Shown here: one piece after another, positions 1 to 8,301 of the stretch
How the letters are laid out: every line of letters starts with the position of its first letter
Position numbering within the stretch: position 1 is the stretch's first letter
Assembly: GCF_000215995.1 (NCBI RefSeq)
Contig: NC_015680.1
Location: 62,001-126,000, forward strand
From: Pyrococcus yayanosii CH1
GTDB lineage: Archaea; Methanobacteriota_B; Thermococci; Thermococcales; Thermococcaceae
Direction: 5' to 3'
DNA: 64,000 nt
Translations under genes and position numbers: made by a program
The notes under the pieces: generated by a model
Told to the model about the DNA's origin: nothing
What the model saw: the letters and a program-made list of their open reading frames with translations, nothing else
Databases searched by the model: none

Positions 1-170
1 TTTTCGAGCTTCTTGAGATGAAGATAGAGGAGCTGTCGCGATATTCCAAGTTCTTTGGCGAGTTCGTAAACATACCACTCCTTTTCGCAGAGCATCTTGA
101 GTATCCTAACCCTCACGGGATTGCCGAGGGCCTCGCCCACCCTCACGAGCTCCTCGATCGTCTGTACCAT
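1..170 (-). CDS. ArsR-type winged-helix transcriptional regulator (3' end off the window)
   Basis: The reverse strand reads from ATG at 170 as MVQTIEELVRVGEALGNPVR followed by VRILKMLCEKEWYVYEL and AKELGISRQLLYLHLKKLE. This is the start of an ArsR/HTH_20 winged helix: a helix ending in the GNPVRVRILKML pattern, then the recognition helix ISRQLLYLHLKKL. Only about 56 residues are present, so the effector domain is unknown. A tandem 15-bp repeat lies just upstream of its start and may be its own operator. It is transcribed away from the DUF2202 gene region. The family is clear; the ligand and targets are not. Confidence 0.7.
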   Translation of the reverse strand, partial: MVQTIEELVRVGEALGNPVRVRILKMLCEKEWYVYELAKELGISRQLLYLHLKKLE

Positions 171-177
171 GGCTATC

Positions 178-207
178 ACTCTTGACCCTGTGACTCTTGA
201 CTTTGTG
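178..207. repeat. Tandem 15-bp direct repeat upstream of the ArsR-like gene
   Basis: ACTCTTGACCCTGTG (178-192) is followed immediately by ACTCTTGACTTTGTG (193-207), 13 of 15 bases identical. On the regulator's strand a TATA-like CTTTTATTCG lies at about 222-232, so the repeats cover the expected transcription start. That position suits an autoregulatory operator. This role is inferred. Confidence 0.5.
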
Positions 208-262
208 TAATTGAAACACCGAATAAAAGATGAAAAGGACAAGGATAAAAAGGTTTCCTGCC

Positions 263-600
263 TCAGCGGTCCACTACCTTGAATGGGGTTACGTTGTATC
301 TGTTCTCCAGTAGCCTTGTGAAGGCCCTGAGATGGTTCTCTGAAGCCTTTCATTAGGCTCTCGAAGACCGCCTTGAGGGCGAGAGGACTATGTCCATGTG
401 GGTCTGTTCGCTCCTCGTGCATGCAGAGGGCGTCAATTTCGTCCTGACTCAGGTCTTGGTAGTATGGTTGAGACGTCTGGAATACGTTGCAGTTCCCGTT
501 GCTGAGTCACTGGTTATGGAGACTGATGCCGCCTACGTAGTTGCCGTACTCGTCGAGCGAGAACTCACCATCTCCAACGGTTCGCCTCCCGGAAAGAAAG
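263..600 (-). pseudogene. Decayed second copy of a DUF2202 ferritin-like gene
   Basis: The reverse strand carries pieces of the neighbouring DUF2202 protein in different frames: YYQDLSQDEIDAL (intact gene: YYSDLSQEEIDSL), then SEQTHMDIVL in another frame (intact gene: SEQRHMDAVL), then ASENHLRAF and TRLLENRYNVTPFKVVDR ending in TGA at 263-265 (intact gene: GSENHLRAF). Between them there is at least one internal deletion and two frame changes. No single frame spans the region, and the upstream boundary near 600 is approximate. It is best read as a tandem duplicate or paralogue that has been lost. A plus-strand open frame over it is a shadow. Confidence 0.75.
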
Positions 601-617
601 TTAGAAAGGGAAACACA

Positions 618-1448
618 TCAAAGGGGCATTCCAATCCTCTTGGCAAAGCCCCTTATCCAGCCCCAGGCGTGTCTGAACATGTTGGCGATTCCATCGACGA
701 TTCCGCTCTGGATTCTAGCCTCGCAGTGGCAGGTACCCATCATACCTACGGCGGCCCCCTTCATTCCAGCCCCGTGGTCAGGAACTGATGTAAGTATCTC
801 ATCCACTTGCTCCCCGGGTAGCACTTGGGCGGTGTAGCTCACTTCAAGCCCCTCAAGCTGGCCGGCGAAGGCCCTTAGGTGGTTCTCTGAGCCCTTCATG
901 ATGTTCTCGTAAACCTGCTTGATGTCCTCGTTGTCGGTCTGAGCTATCCAGCCCTCTAGGTCCTTTATTTCGGTCTCCTCTATCAGCGCGCCAACCTTGA
1001 GGGCATCAACGACGCTCTGGCTCCCCCTCTCAACAAGCTGGTCGTAGAGGGCCTGAAGCTCCTCGTTCTGGAAGACTCCAACCTGGTCGAGAGTTTCCGG
1101 AGCGGTTAGATTGTATTTCTCTATCAGCGAAAGAACCGCGTCCATGTGCCTCTGTTCGCTGTTGGCTATGTTCTGGAACACCGGAAGCCCCCACTTCTCG
1201 TAGAGTTTGATGTAAACGTCCCTCTCTAGTTTCTCCTTCTCCACCATGTACAGTAGGCTGTCTATCTCCTCCTGGCTGAGGTCGGAGTAGTAGCTCGTAA
1301 GCGTTCTGTTAAGCATTGGGGCCGTCTGAACGGCGCCATGTGAGGTGTATGGGTTTGGCCCTGGCTGACCGCGCCACGCTGAGACCGCTCCCAAGGACAT
1401 TCCTATCAACAGGGCAATTAGCCCAATTCCAAACCATATCTTTCTCAT
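618..1448 (-). CDS. Exported ferritin-like DUF2202 domain protein
   Basis: A 276-aa protein. The start at 1448 (MRKIWFGIG) is preferred because GGAGG lies upstream at a suitable distance; a longer in-frame start at 1478 has no such site. Residues 4-25 form a hydrophobic signal or anchor helix. The rest has helical pairs with the ferritin-like pattern of Glu and His: EKEKLERDVY, NSEQRHMDAV, LIEETEIKDL and GSENHLRAF. This matches the DUF2202 family, which is predicted to bind a metal pair. The C-terminus has a CHC motif and an amphipathic helix. Function is unknown; an extracytoplasmic metal or redox role is inferred. A decayed copy lies immediately downstream. Confidence 0.8.
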   Translation of the reverse strand: MRKIWFGIGLIALLIGMSLGAVSAWRGQPGPNPYTSHGAVQTAPMLNRTLTSYYSDLSQEEIDSLLYMVEKEKLERDVYIKLYEKWGLPVFQNIANSEQRHMDAVLSLIEKYNLTAPETLDQVGVFQNEELQALYDQLVERGSQSVVDALKVGALIEETEIKDLEGWIAQTDNEDIKQVYENIMKGSENHLRAFAGQLEGLEVSYTAQVLPGEQVDEILTSVPDHGAGMKGAAVGMMGTCHCEARIQSGIVDGIANMFRHAWGWIRGFAKRIGMPL

Positions 1449-1467
1449 GTTTTCAACCTCCTCCATG

Positions 1468-1507
1468 TGTAACTTCAATGTTACATATGCGGGCAGGATT
1501 TATAAAG
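1468..1507 (-). promoter_or_regulatory. Promoter of the DUF2202 gene with an inverted repeat
   Basis: On the reverse strand the TATA box CTTTATAAAT (1498-1507) is preceded by a BRE-like CCGAAAA. Between TATA and start codon lies the inverted repeat TGTAAC-N6-GTTACA at 1468-1485, where a repressor could block the initiating polymerase. The binding protein is unknown; the ArsR-like gene at the left edge is one candidate. Confidence 0.6.
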
Positions 1508-1550
1508 TTTTCGGTCTAGAACTCTTTTAGGCTAAAAGCCCACTATACGC

Positions 1551-1736
1551 ATGATGGATGTAATGATCTCCCGGGGAGAAATCGCTTCATATCTAGCGAT
1601 TGCCATGGGGATCGTTTACCTGATTGTTGATCTCGGGAGCAAAAGGCTGGCACTGGCTGACAGGATTTTCATGACCCTTCTCTCGATGTCCCTCTGCCTC
1701 GAGGTGAAAAAAAGAAACGAAGAGCGACCAACCTAA
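1551..1736 (+). CDS. Small hypothetical membrane protein
   Basis: A 61-aa open frame with one or two hydrophobic stretches (SYLAIAMGIVYLIVDL and RIFMTLLSMSLCLEV) and a charged tail KKRNEERPT. Starts at 1551, 1554 or 1563 are possible, and none has a strong ribosome binding site. It overlaps the end of apgM by 4 nt in convergent orientation. No family is recognised. It could be a spurious frame, but it fills the whole gap between two divergent promoters and convergent apgM. Confidence 0.4.
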   Translation: MMDVMISRGEIASYLAIAMGIVYLIVDLGSKRLALADRIFMTLLSMSLCLEVKKRNEERPT

Positions 1737-2965
1737 GCCCCAAACTTCTCGCTCCTGTTCATTAGATCCATCATTATTGGAACTATGTCGTGGCCCTTTA
1801 TTCTGCCAAGGCCACCTCTCATTGCCTCCCTTTCTCCGAAGCTCTGAGCGTGGTCCGTTCTAACACCCCCTCCGGCAATCAGGAGCGGAACCGGGTCGCC
1901 GCTGTGATTCTTGACCTCGCACGGCGTCGAGTGATCGCCAGTTATCGCTATGACGACCTCATCGAGGTTAACGTGCTCGACTATGTAGCCTATCATCCTG
2001 TCGGCCTTCTCTATCATCTCGACCTTAAGCCTCGGGTTATTGTCATGGCCTGCCGCATCGATAGGCTTGAAGTGCAGGAACACGAAGTCGTAGTCTTTGA
2101 GCAGCTCGATGACCTTCTTGGCTTTGGCTATCGCATCGGTGTTGTATTCCCCGGTGGCTCCCTCTGGAGTGTAGACGTCGAATCCTATAGCCTTCGCGAC
2201 GCCCTTGACAAGGGCAACCGCAACAACGGCTCCAGCCTTAACTTTCCACTGCTCTGTGAACTTCATCGGGATGTTCGGGTAGGTGCCGGCACCCCTGATG
2301 AGCAGGTAATTAGCTACCGGCTTGCCCTCCTTCCTGCGCTTCTCGTTTATTGAGTGCTTCTCAAGAACCTTGTGAGACTGCCTCACGAACTCCTCAAGTA
2401 TTTCTGCCACCCTCCTGCTCTCTTCGTCCTTCCACGAGAAGGTGTGAGGAGGCTTTCCTTCGATGTGCGGATCGTTCTCCCCTACGCGATATCCCTTGGC
2501 CATTCCTTTGAGCACTAAAACGGCCCTGTGCCCTGTGGCCCCCTTAAATACGAACTCCACGGGCAGTTTAACGTTCTCCTGTATTGCCTTGGCAAGCTCG
2601 TGAGCTTCCTCAGTACTTATCCTTCCCGCCCTGCGGTCAACGATTATCCCGTTTTCGATGGTCGCGAAGTTGACGCGAAAGGCGAGGTCGTCCTCGTCAA
2701 GGTCAAGGCCAACTCCCAGGGCTTCGAAGTACCCTCTCCCCCTGTAGGTCTCGTATGGATTGTGGCCGAAGATGCTGAGGTGAGCCGTGTCGCTCCCGGC
2801 GGGCTGACCGGGCCTAATAGGATCCTGCTGTCCCAGAATTCCAATTCGGGCAAGCTCATCCATGTTGGGAGTGTTCGCGTATTCGAGAGGCGTCTTCCCG
2901 CCGAACTCCTTTATCGGCCTGTCGCCTAGTCCGTCAAGAATTATTAGTATCCCCTTCCTTTTCAT
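1733..2965 (-). CDS. apgM: 2,3-bisphosphoglycerate-independent phosphoglycerate mutase, archaeal type
   Basis: A 410-aa enzyme of the alkaline phosphatase superfamily that interconverts 3- and 2-phosphoglycerate in glycolysis and gluconeogenesis. Visible signatures are the N-terminal metal-binding ILDGLGDRP, the catalytic Ser region GQPAGSDTAHLSIFG, FLHFKPIDAAGHDN and the late metal site TGDHSTPCE with NHSGDPVP. The start at 2965 (MKRKGILIILDGLGD) follows GGTGG; an 18-residue upstream extension lacks support. A TATA box GCTTAAAAAG lies near 2997-3006. The promoter faces the H/ACA RNA that begins about 50 nt further upstream on the other strand. Confidence 0.95.
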   Translation of the reverse strand: MKRKGILIILDGLGDRPIKEFGGKTPLEYANTPNMDELARIGILGQQDPIRPGQPAGSDTAHLSIFGHNPYETYRGRGYFEALGVGLDLDEDDLAFRVNFATIENGIIVDRRAGRISTEEAHELAKAIQENVKLPVEFVFKGATGHRAVLVLKGMAKGYRVGENDPHIEGKPPHTFSWKDEESRRVAEILEEFVRQSHKVLEKHSINEKRRKEGKPVANYLLIRGAGTYPNIPMKFTEQWKVKAGAVVAVALVKGVAKAIGFDVYTPEGATGEYNTDAIAKAKKVIELLKDYDFVFLHFKPIDAAGHDNNPRLKVEMIEKADRMIGYIVEHVNLDEVVIAITGDHSTPCEVKNHSGDPVPLLIAGGGVRTDHAQSFGEREAMRGGLGRIKGHDIVPIMMDLMNRSEKFGA

Positions 2966-3051
2966 AAAAACCACCGGAGGTGAATAATCTGGGGAACTTT
3001 TTAAGCTTCCGGCCCTCAAAAGGTTTTTCAGGCGCTGGGCCTAACAATGCA

Positions 3052-3180
3052 GTGGCCCGACTCCCGCCCTCTCCGCGGAATCGTGAAGCGGGGGTTCCGG
3101 TCGGGCCGACAGGGGATGACGAGCTTTTGCTTTGCCGATGGGTGATGAACACGCCCTTCGCCGACCCGTCATTTTGACAA
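3052..3180 (+). ncRNA. H/ACA guide sRNA with two hairpins
   Basis: A GC-rich intergenic stretch folds into two H/ACA units. Hairpin 1: lower stem GGCCCGAC (3054-3061) pairs with GTCGGGCC (3100-3107), an upper stem TCTCCGC/GCGGGGG closes a K-loop containing GTGA, and ACA sits at 3109-3111. Hairpin 2: lower stem GATGACG (3115-3121) pairs around CGTCAT (3167-3172) and extends by G-U pairs, the upper stem CGATGGG/CCCTTCG closes a loop with TGATGA, and ACA sits at 3177-3179. In both, ACA lies 15-17 nt after the upper stem, as the family requires. The opposite strand has no ACA after either stem. Such RNAs direct Cbf5-Nop10-Gar1-L7Ae pseudouridylation. The TATA element is weak (AT-rich 3018-3030), and targets were not identified. 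Confidence 0.75.
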
Positions 3181-3295
3181 TTTATAATATGTTAAACTGA
3201 ATTAAGTTCAAGGGAGGTCAGGGGCTCACCGAAGAACTTATATATCTAGAGCGGAAACGTCGGGCGATGAGAGTCACTTCTCATGGTGATGGGTC

Positions 3296-4600
3296 ATGAT
3301 AGAGAAGGTCTACTGCGCTGAGGTTAAGCCCGATATGGATGGAAAGAAAGTCAGGCTGGCCGGATGGGTTTACACAAACATGAGGGTCGGCAAGAAGGTC
3401 TTCCTGTGGATAAGGGACTCCACAGGAATAGTGCAGACAGTTGTTGCGAGGGGCGTCGTAGATGAGGAGACCTTTAACACGGCGAAGAAGCTTGGCAGGG
3501 AGTCCAGCGTCATAGTTGAAGGGATAGTGAAGGCCGACGAGAGGGCCCCAGGTGGGGCTGAGGTCCACGTGGAGAGGCTCCAGATAATTCAAGCCGTCAG
3601 CGAGTTTCCGATTCCAGAGAACCCTGAGCAGGCGAGCCCCGAACTTCTCCTGGACCTTAGGCACCTCCACCTCCGCTCCCCTAAGGTTGCGGCGATAATG
3701 AAGGTCAAGGCAACGCTGATGCAAGCAGCCAGAGAGTGGCTCCTCCAGGACGGCTGGTATGAGGTCTTTCCGCCGATACTCGTTACTGGAGCGGTTGAGG
3801 GTGGGGCAACACTCTTCAAGCTCAAATACTTCGATCGCTATGCCTACCTAAGCCAGTCCGCTCAGCTCTACTTGGAGGCCGCTATATTCGGCCTCGAAAA
3901 GGTCTGGTCGCTAACGCCGAGCTTTAGGGCAGAGAAGAGTAGGACGAGAAGGCATTTAACGGAGTTCTGGCACCTCGAGCTTGAGGCGGCGTGGATGGAC
4001 CTTTGGGACATAATGAAGGTTGAAGAGGAACTCGTCAGCTACATGGTGCAGCGGACTTTGGAGCTGAGGAGGAAGGAGATAGAGACCTTCAGGGACGATC
4101 TCACCACCCTTAAGAACACTGAGCCACCCTTCCCACGCATAAGCTACGACGAGGCGATAGAGATACTCCAGTCAAAGGGCGTGAACATTGAATGGGGCGA
4201 CGACATGGGTGCCGACGAGGAGCGCATTTTGACCCAGGAGTTCGACAGGCCCTTCTTCGTCTACGGTTACCCCAAGCACATAAAGGCATTCTACATGAAG
4301 GAGGATCCCGAGGATCCAAGGAAGGTCTTGGCGGCGGACATGCTAGCTCCAGAGGGATACGGCGAGATAATAGGGGGCTCGCAGAGGGAAGAGGACTGGG
4401 AGAAGCTGAGGCAGAGAATAATCGAGGAGGGCATGGATCCAAAGGACTACGAATGGTACTTAGATCTCAGGAAGTATGGCTCCGTTCCACACAGCGGCTT
4501 TGGCCTCGGTCTCGAGAGGCTCGTGGCTTGGATCCTCAAGCTCGACCACATCCGCTGGGCTACCCTCTTCCCGAGGACGCCGAACAGGATTTATCCATAA
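3296..4600 (+). CDS. asnS: Asparaginyl-tRNA synthetase (class II)
   Basis: A 434-aa class IIb synthetase. An N-terminal OB-fold anticodon-binding domain (about residues 15-95, RLAGWVYTNMRVGKK) is followed by the catalytic domain with motif 2 (LTPSFRAEKSRTRRHLTEF) and motif 3 (SGFGLGLERLVAWIL). It resembles the archaeal AsnRS rather than the non-discriminating AspRS group, as in Pyrococcus. It starts after GGTGAT. A strong promoter ACTTATATATC is at 3236-3246, giving a leader of about 30 nt. The gene is monocistronic and convergent with purF. Confidence 0.92.
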   Translation: MIEKVYCAEVKPDMDGKKVRLAGWVYTNMRVGKKVFLWIRDSTGIVQTVVARGVVDEETFNTAKKLGRESSVIVEGIVKADERAPGGAEVHVERLQIIQAVSEFPIPENPEQASPELLLDLRHLHLRSPKVAAIMKVKATLMQAAREWLLQDGWYEVFPPILVTGAVEGGATLFKLKYFDRYAYLSQSAQLYLEAAIFGLEKVWSLTPSFRAEKSRTRRHLTEFWHLELEAAWMDLWDIMKVEEELVSYMVQRTLELRRKEIETFRDDLTTLKNTEPPFPRISYDEAIEILQSKGVNIEWGDDMGADEERILTQEFDRPFFVYGYPKHIKAFYMKEDPEDPRKVLAADMLAPEGYGEIIGGSQREEDWEKLRQRIIEEGMDPKDYEWYLDLRKYGSVPHSGFGLGLERLVAWILKLDHIRWATLFPRTPNRIYP

Positions 4601-4607
4601 CCTTAGC

Positions 4608-5942
4608 TCAAAACTTAAAGGCCCACTCCGGATACTCTCCCGTCAGACAGGCCATGCAGAGCTTTTCCGTTCCCACGGCCTTTTTCAATCCTTCTATGCT
4701 CAGGTAGGCCAAGCTGTCTGCTCCAATTTCCTTCCTAATATCCTCAAGGCTTCTCCAGGCAGCTATCAGCTCGTGCCTCGTTGGAATGTCTATCCCCATG
4801 TAGCACGGATACCTTATCGGAGGAGAGGCTATTCTAACGTGAACCTCCCTGGCCCCAGCCCTCCGGAGCATGGCGATTATTTGTCTCATCGTCGTCCCCC
4901 TGACTATCGAATCATCCACGAGTATTACTCTTTTACCCTCGAGCACCTCTCTGACCGGGCTGAGCTTGAGCTTGACCTTGAGCTCCCTGTAGGCTTGGCT
5001 GGGCATTATGAAGGTCCTCCCGACGTAGCGGTTCTTTATAAGGCCCTCCATGTAGGGTATGCCACTCTCGTGGGCGAAGCCGAGGGCAGCCGTCCTCCCG
5101 GAATCGGGAACCGCTATGACAACGTCTCCTTTCGCTGGACTTTCCTTGGCGAGCTCGCGCCCCATCCTGTAGCGGGCTAGGTAGACGCTTACCCCATCGA
5201 GGGTGCTGTCAGGCCTCGCGAAGTATATGTACTCGAAGACGCAGTGCCTATGCTCTTCTTTAACGAGTATCCTACTCTCAACGCCACCCTCTGAGACGAG
5301 GAAGACTTCTCCTGGCCTTATGTCCCTTGTTTCAAGGCCAAACATCTTGAGTGCGGAATCCTCCGAGGCGAAGTAGTGGCCGCCCCCCCATCCGTAGGCC
5401 AGAGGTCTGAAGCCCACGGGATCCCTTGCGACGATTAGCTCCCCTTCGAGGAGTATCACGATGGAGTAGGCCCCTTTAACTTCCTCGAAGACTCTCCTCA
5501 TGGCTTCGAACTCATCTCCCTCTTCCTTAAGGTGCCAGAGAAAGGATACACCGAGAAGCTCGGAGTCCAGGGAATGTCTGAACTTAACACCCATTCCCTC
5601 GTATTTCCTCCGCAGGGGAAGGAAGTTAGTGAGAGTGCCGTTGTGGGCGAGGGCAAGGGTTCGACCGCAACACTCAATTTCAAGAGGCTGAACTTCGCTG
5701 AGGGAGCCGGAAGTGGAATAGCGGACGTGCCCTATGGCAGCCTGAGCGTCCAGGCCATCTAGGGAATCCTCACGGAATACTTCCGGGACGAGTCCGTGAC
5801 CTTTCACCGTCCTAAGGCTCCCATTCCAGAAGCTTATCCCAGCTCCCTCCTGACCCCTGTGCTGGAGGGCTAAGAGAGCGTAGTACGCCTTTTTGGGTGC
5901 TTCGTCCGTGAGGGCCGCGAATATTCCGCACTTCTCCCTCAT
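4608..5942 (-). CDS. purF: Amidophosphoribosyltransferase (first step of purine synthesis)
   Basis: A 444-aa enzyme converting PRPP and glutamine to 5-phosphoribosylamine. The N-terminal Ntn glutaminase domain starts MREKCGIF; removal of the first four residues exposes catalytic Cys5. The C-terminal phosphoribosyltransferase domain carries the PRPP loop [13 protein letters not shown]. The C-terminal [10 protein letters not shown], with other cysteines, resembles the [4Fe-4S] type of PurF. A TATA element AGCTTTTAAGCC lies near 5990-6001. It is divergent from purC, the other purine gene here, with about 136 bp between them. Confidence 0.95.
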   Translation of the reverse strand: MREKCGIFAALTDEAPKKAYYALLALQHRGQEGAGISFWNGSLRTVKGHGLVPEVFREDSLDGLDAQAAIGHVRYSTSGSLSEVQPLEIECCGRTLALAHNGTLTNFLPLRRKYEGMGVKFRHSLDSELLGVSFLWHLKEEGDEFEAMRRVFEEVKGAYSIVILLEGELIVARDPVGFRPLAYGWGGGHYFASEDSALKMFGLETRDIRPGEVFLVSEGGVESRILVKEEHRHCVFEYIYFARPDSTLDGVSVYLARYRMGRELAKESPAKGDVVIAVPDSGRTAALGFAHESGIPYMEGLIKNRYVGRTFIMPSQAYRELKVKLKLSPVREVLEGKRVILVDDSIVRGTTMRQIIAMLRRAGAREVHVRIASPPIRYPCYMGIDIPTRHELIAAWRSLEDIRKEIGADSLAYLSIEGLKKAVGTEKLCMACLTGEYPEWAFKF

Positions 5943-6078
5943 TCTGCCGACCCTCTGTCCCCTTTGACGCCTTTGGTTGGTTGACCTGGCTTAAAAGCTT
6001 TGTCCTACTTTTGCCATTTTCATGTCTAAAAACACTTAAAAACGTTGGGATTTTTACATAAATATGGTGAATACAATG

Positions 6079-6780
6079 GAGGTTTATGAAGGCAAGGCCA
6101 AGAAGGTCATCCCAATTGATGATGATAAGGCCATTATGGAATTTAAGGACGATGCTACGGCCTTTGATGGCGTTAAGAAAGCCCAGTTCAGAGGCAAGGG
6201 TTGGCTGAATGCCCAGATAAGTGCGAAGCTCTTCAAGCTTCTAGAGGAGCACGGCATAAAGACTCACTTCATAGGAGTGGCTGGGGATAACAAGCTAATC
6301 GTCGAGAGGCTCCAGATGTATCCCCTCGAAGTTGTCGTGAGGAACGTGGTTGCCGGTAGCCTCAGGAAGAGGCTTCCACTTCCAGAGGGCTATGAGCTCC
6401 CAGAGCCCATAGTTGAGCTCTACTACAAGAGCGATGAGCTTCATGACCCCATGATAAATCACTACCACGCAAAGGTCCTCGGGCTGAGCGAAGAGGAGCT
6501 GAAGGAGATGGAGCGCATAGCTCTCAGGGTGAACGAGATTCTCAGGAAGTTCTTCGCGGAGAGGGGCATAATCCTTGTGGATTTCAAGCTCGAGTTTGGA
6601 AAGAACAAGAAGGGTGAGATAGTTCTCGCGGATGAGATAAGCCCGGACACCTGTCGCTTTTGGGACGCGGAAACGAAGAGGAGCCTCGACAAGGATGTCT
6701 TCCGTTTTGACAAGGGCGATCTTATAGAGGCCTACAGGGAACTCTACGAGAGGCTCACGGGGGAGAAAGTGCAGGCCTAA
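6079..6780 (+). CDS. purC: SAICAR synthase
   Basis: A 233-aa phosphoribosylaminoimidazole-succinocarboxamide synthase. It begins EVYEGKAKKVIP and has the family motifs VERLQMYPLEVVVRNVVAGS and LVDFKLEFGKN, with DEISPDTCRFWD. The start at 6079 is preferred: GGTGA lies 5 nt before it, and the TATA box CTTAAAAACG (6034-6043) predicts initiation at about 6063. An upstream ATG at 6064 would then sit on the transcription start. It ligates aspartate to CAIR using ATP. Confidence 0.95.
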   Translation, partial: EVYEGKAKKVIPIDDDKAIMEFKDDATAFDGVKKAQFRGKGWLNAQISAKLFKLLEEHGIKTHFIGVAGDNKLIVERLQMYPLEVVVRNVVAGSLRKRLPLPEGYELPEPIVELYYKSDELHDPMINHYHAKVLGLSEEELKEMERIALRVNEILRKFFAERGIILVDFKLEFGKNKKGEIVLADEISPDTCRFWDAETKRSLDKDVFRFDKGDLIEAYRELYERLTGEKVQA

Positions 6781-6841
6781 TTTTCCCTTCCCATCAAAAC
6801 GTTTTTAAACTTTGAGGATTGTAATTTTTTGGTGGTTCTTA

Positions 6842-7507
6842 ATGAAGTATAGGATAGAGCACAGGCCCAGTTTCTCCTTTCTCGAGGTTGAGCTGCAGCC
6901 AGGAGAAGCAGTTCAGGCCGAAGCTGGGGCGATGGTCTATATGAGTCCTACTGTGAGGGTGGAGACCAAGGCGAGGGGAGGGCTCCTCGGGGCCCTCAAG
7001 AGGAGTGTCCTCGGAGGAGAGAGCTTCTTCATCAATGTCTTCAGGGCAGAAGACGGTCCGGGCGTCGTCGGTTTTGCCCCTGGATATCCTGGGGATATAG
7101 AGGCCCTTGAGATTAATGGGACCATCTATGCTCAGTCTGGAGCCTTCCTCGCGGGCTCCGAGGACATACAGATAGACATCAAGTTCGGCGGCGCAAAAAC
7201 GTTCCTTGGAAGAGAGAGCCTTTTTCTCCTCGAGCTCAGTGGGAGAGGGATTGTATTCTTGGCTAGCTATGGTGCCATAAGGCCGGTGCACCTGAAGGGT
7301 GAGAGGTTCGTCGTGGACACGGGCCACATGGTGGCTTTTACAGAGGGCCTTGACTTCACCGTAAAAAGTATTGGTGGACTGAAGAGCGTGCTCTTCAGTG
7401 GTGAGGGCCTCGTCATGGAGTTCCGCGGTACTGGGACCGTTTATATCCAAACTAGGAGCCTGGACGGGTTCCTGAGCTGGCTCCTGCCCCATCTTCCGAA
7501 GTCTTAA
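6842..7507 (+). CDS. AIM24 / TIGR00266 family protein
   Basis: A 221-aa protein of the AIM24 family of single-stranded beta-helix proteins, with a typical start MKYRIEHRPSFSFLEVEL and the repeated glycine-rich strands AEAGAMVYMSPTVRVETKA and VDTGHMVAFTEGLDF. The start at 6842 follows GGTGG; the 10-residue upstream extension overlaps the leader. A TATA element GTTTTTAAAC is at 6801-6810. The molecular role of archaeal members is not established. It meets the next minus-strand gene with a 4-nt tail overlap. Confidence 0.82.
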   Translation: MKYRIEHRPSFSFLEVELQPGEAVQAEAGAMVYMSPTVRVETKARGGLLGALKRSVLGGESFFINVFRAEDGPGVVGFAPGYPGDIEALEINGTIYAQSGAFLAGSEDIQIDIKFGGAKTFLGRESLFLLELSGRGIVFLASYGAIRPVHLKGERFVVDTGHMVAFTEGLDFTVKSIGGLKSVLFSGEGLVMEFRGTGTVYIQTRSLDGFLSWLLPHLPKS

Positions 7508-8301
7508 TAGGGCCACACCCTGTTCCCCTTCACCTTTAGGTATCCGAGGGTCTGGAGTTCTTTCAGCAGGTCTTCAATGGCATCCTCCTCGTAGTACACG
7601 GCCAGCTCGACATCCTTGCCCCTCAGGATTATGGGTTCTTGCTCCATCATAATCTCTATGAGCTCGTCCTTTCTCCTAATATCTTCCACGAGCTCGAGCA
7701 TCCTCTTGGCAAGGGCGGACTTAGCGAGGCCCGAGAACATGGCCTCTACTAGGGACTCTTCCGTTGCATATTCCCCAGCGATTTCTATAGCCTTGGCAAT
7801 GGCCTCCTCCTCTATCTCCATGACCTCCACGTAGTACCTCTTAATGAGAGCTATTTCCGTGACAAGCTTTGCCCCGTGCTTTTCAAGATCCTCTACGTAC
7901 TCTATGACATCTTCCATGGGGAACCTGAGCTCGATCTTTAACTCTTCTAGAGCGGGCTCCTTCTTCAGCTTTACACATTCTCCTATATCAAGGAAGCCTG
8001 CCTCCACAAGCGCCGAGAAGACTTCGACCTTAGCATCATTCGTGTCGTCGAGTAGTTCTTCGATTTCCTTCCCTTCTTTTATCTCTTTAATCAGGCTCCT
8101 GAAGGTAGCTTCAATTTCTCCAAGCCTTTGCCTGACGGGTTCAATGTCTATCTTCCTTAACTCACCGAACTTGCCTCTGATGACAACCGTATGGGAGAGC
8201 TCCCACCCGAGCTCTTCCCTAGTCCTGTTCATTATTCCTGCCTTGCTAAGGAGCCTTGAGAGTTCATTCATGTCATCCTTAGTCAGCACCTCGAACCTCA
8301 T
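7504..8301 (-). CDS. Conserved hypothetical protein, mostly helical, acidic
   Basis: A 265-aa soluble protein rich in Glu and Lys with several predicted helices. The C-terminal part (about residues 225-265, EDAIEDLLKELQTLGYLKV) looks like a winged-helix tail. No family was recognised. Its ATG overlaps the stop of the upstream gene by 4 nt, so the two are translationally coupled. The upstream partner is a membrane-anchored helical protein, suggesting a joint function that the sequence does not reveal. Confidence 0.7.
   Translation of the reverse strand: MRFEVLTKDDMNELSRLLSKAGIMNRTREELGWELSHTVVIRGKFGELRKIDIEPVRQRLGEIEATFRSLIKEIKEGKEIEELLDDTNDAKVEVFSALVEAGFLDIGECVKLKKEPALEELKIELRFPMEDVIEYVEDLEKHGAKLVTEIALIKRYYVEVMEIEEEAIAKAIEIAGEYATEESLVEAMFSGLAKSALAKRMLELVEDIRRKDELIEIMMEQEPIILRGKDVELAVYYEEDAIEDLLKELQTLGYLKVKGNRVWPY

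Noticed and set aside
390-837. Two plus-strand open frames over 390-837
   Set aside because: They are antisense to the DUF2202 gene and its relic, have no ribosome site and resemble no family.
3011-3046. A third H/ACA hairpin upstream (GGCCC...GGGCC followed by TAACA)
   Set aside because: The 21-nt interior is too short for a pocket, upper stem and K-turn, and it overlaps the probable promoter. The pairing is probably chance.
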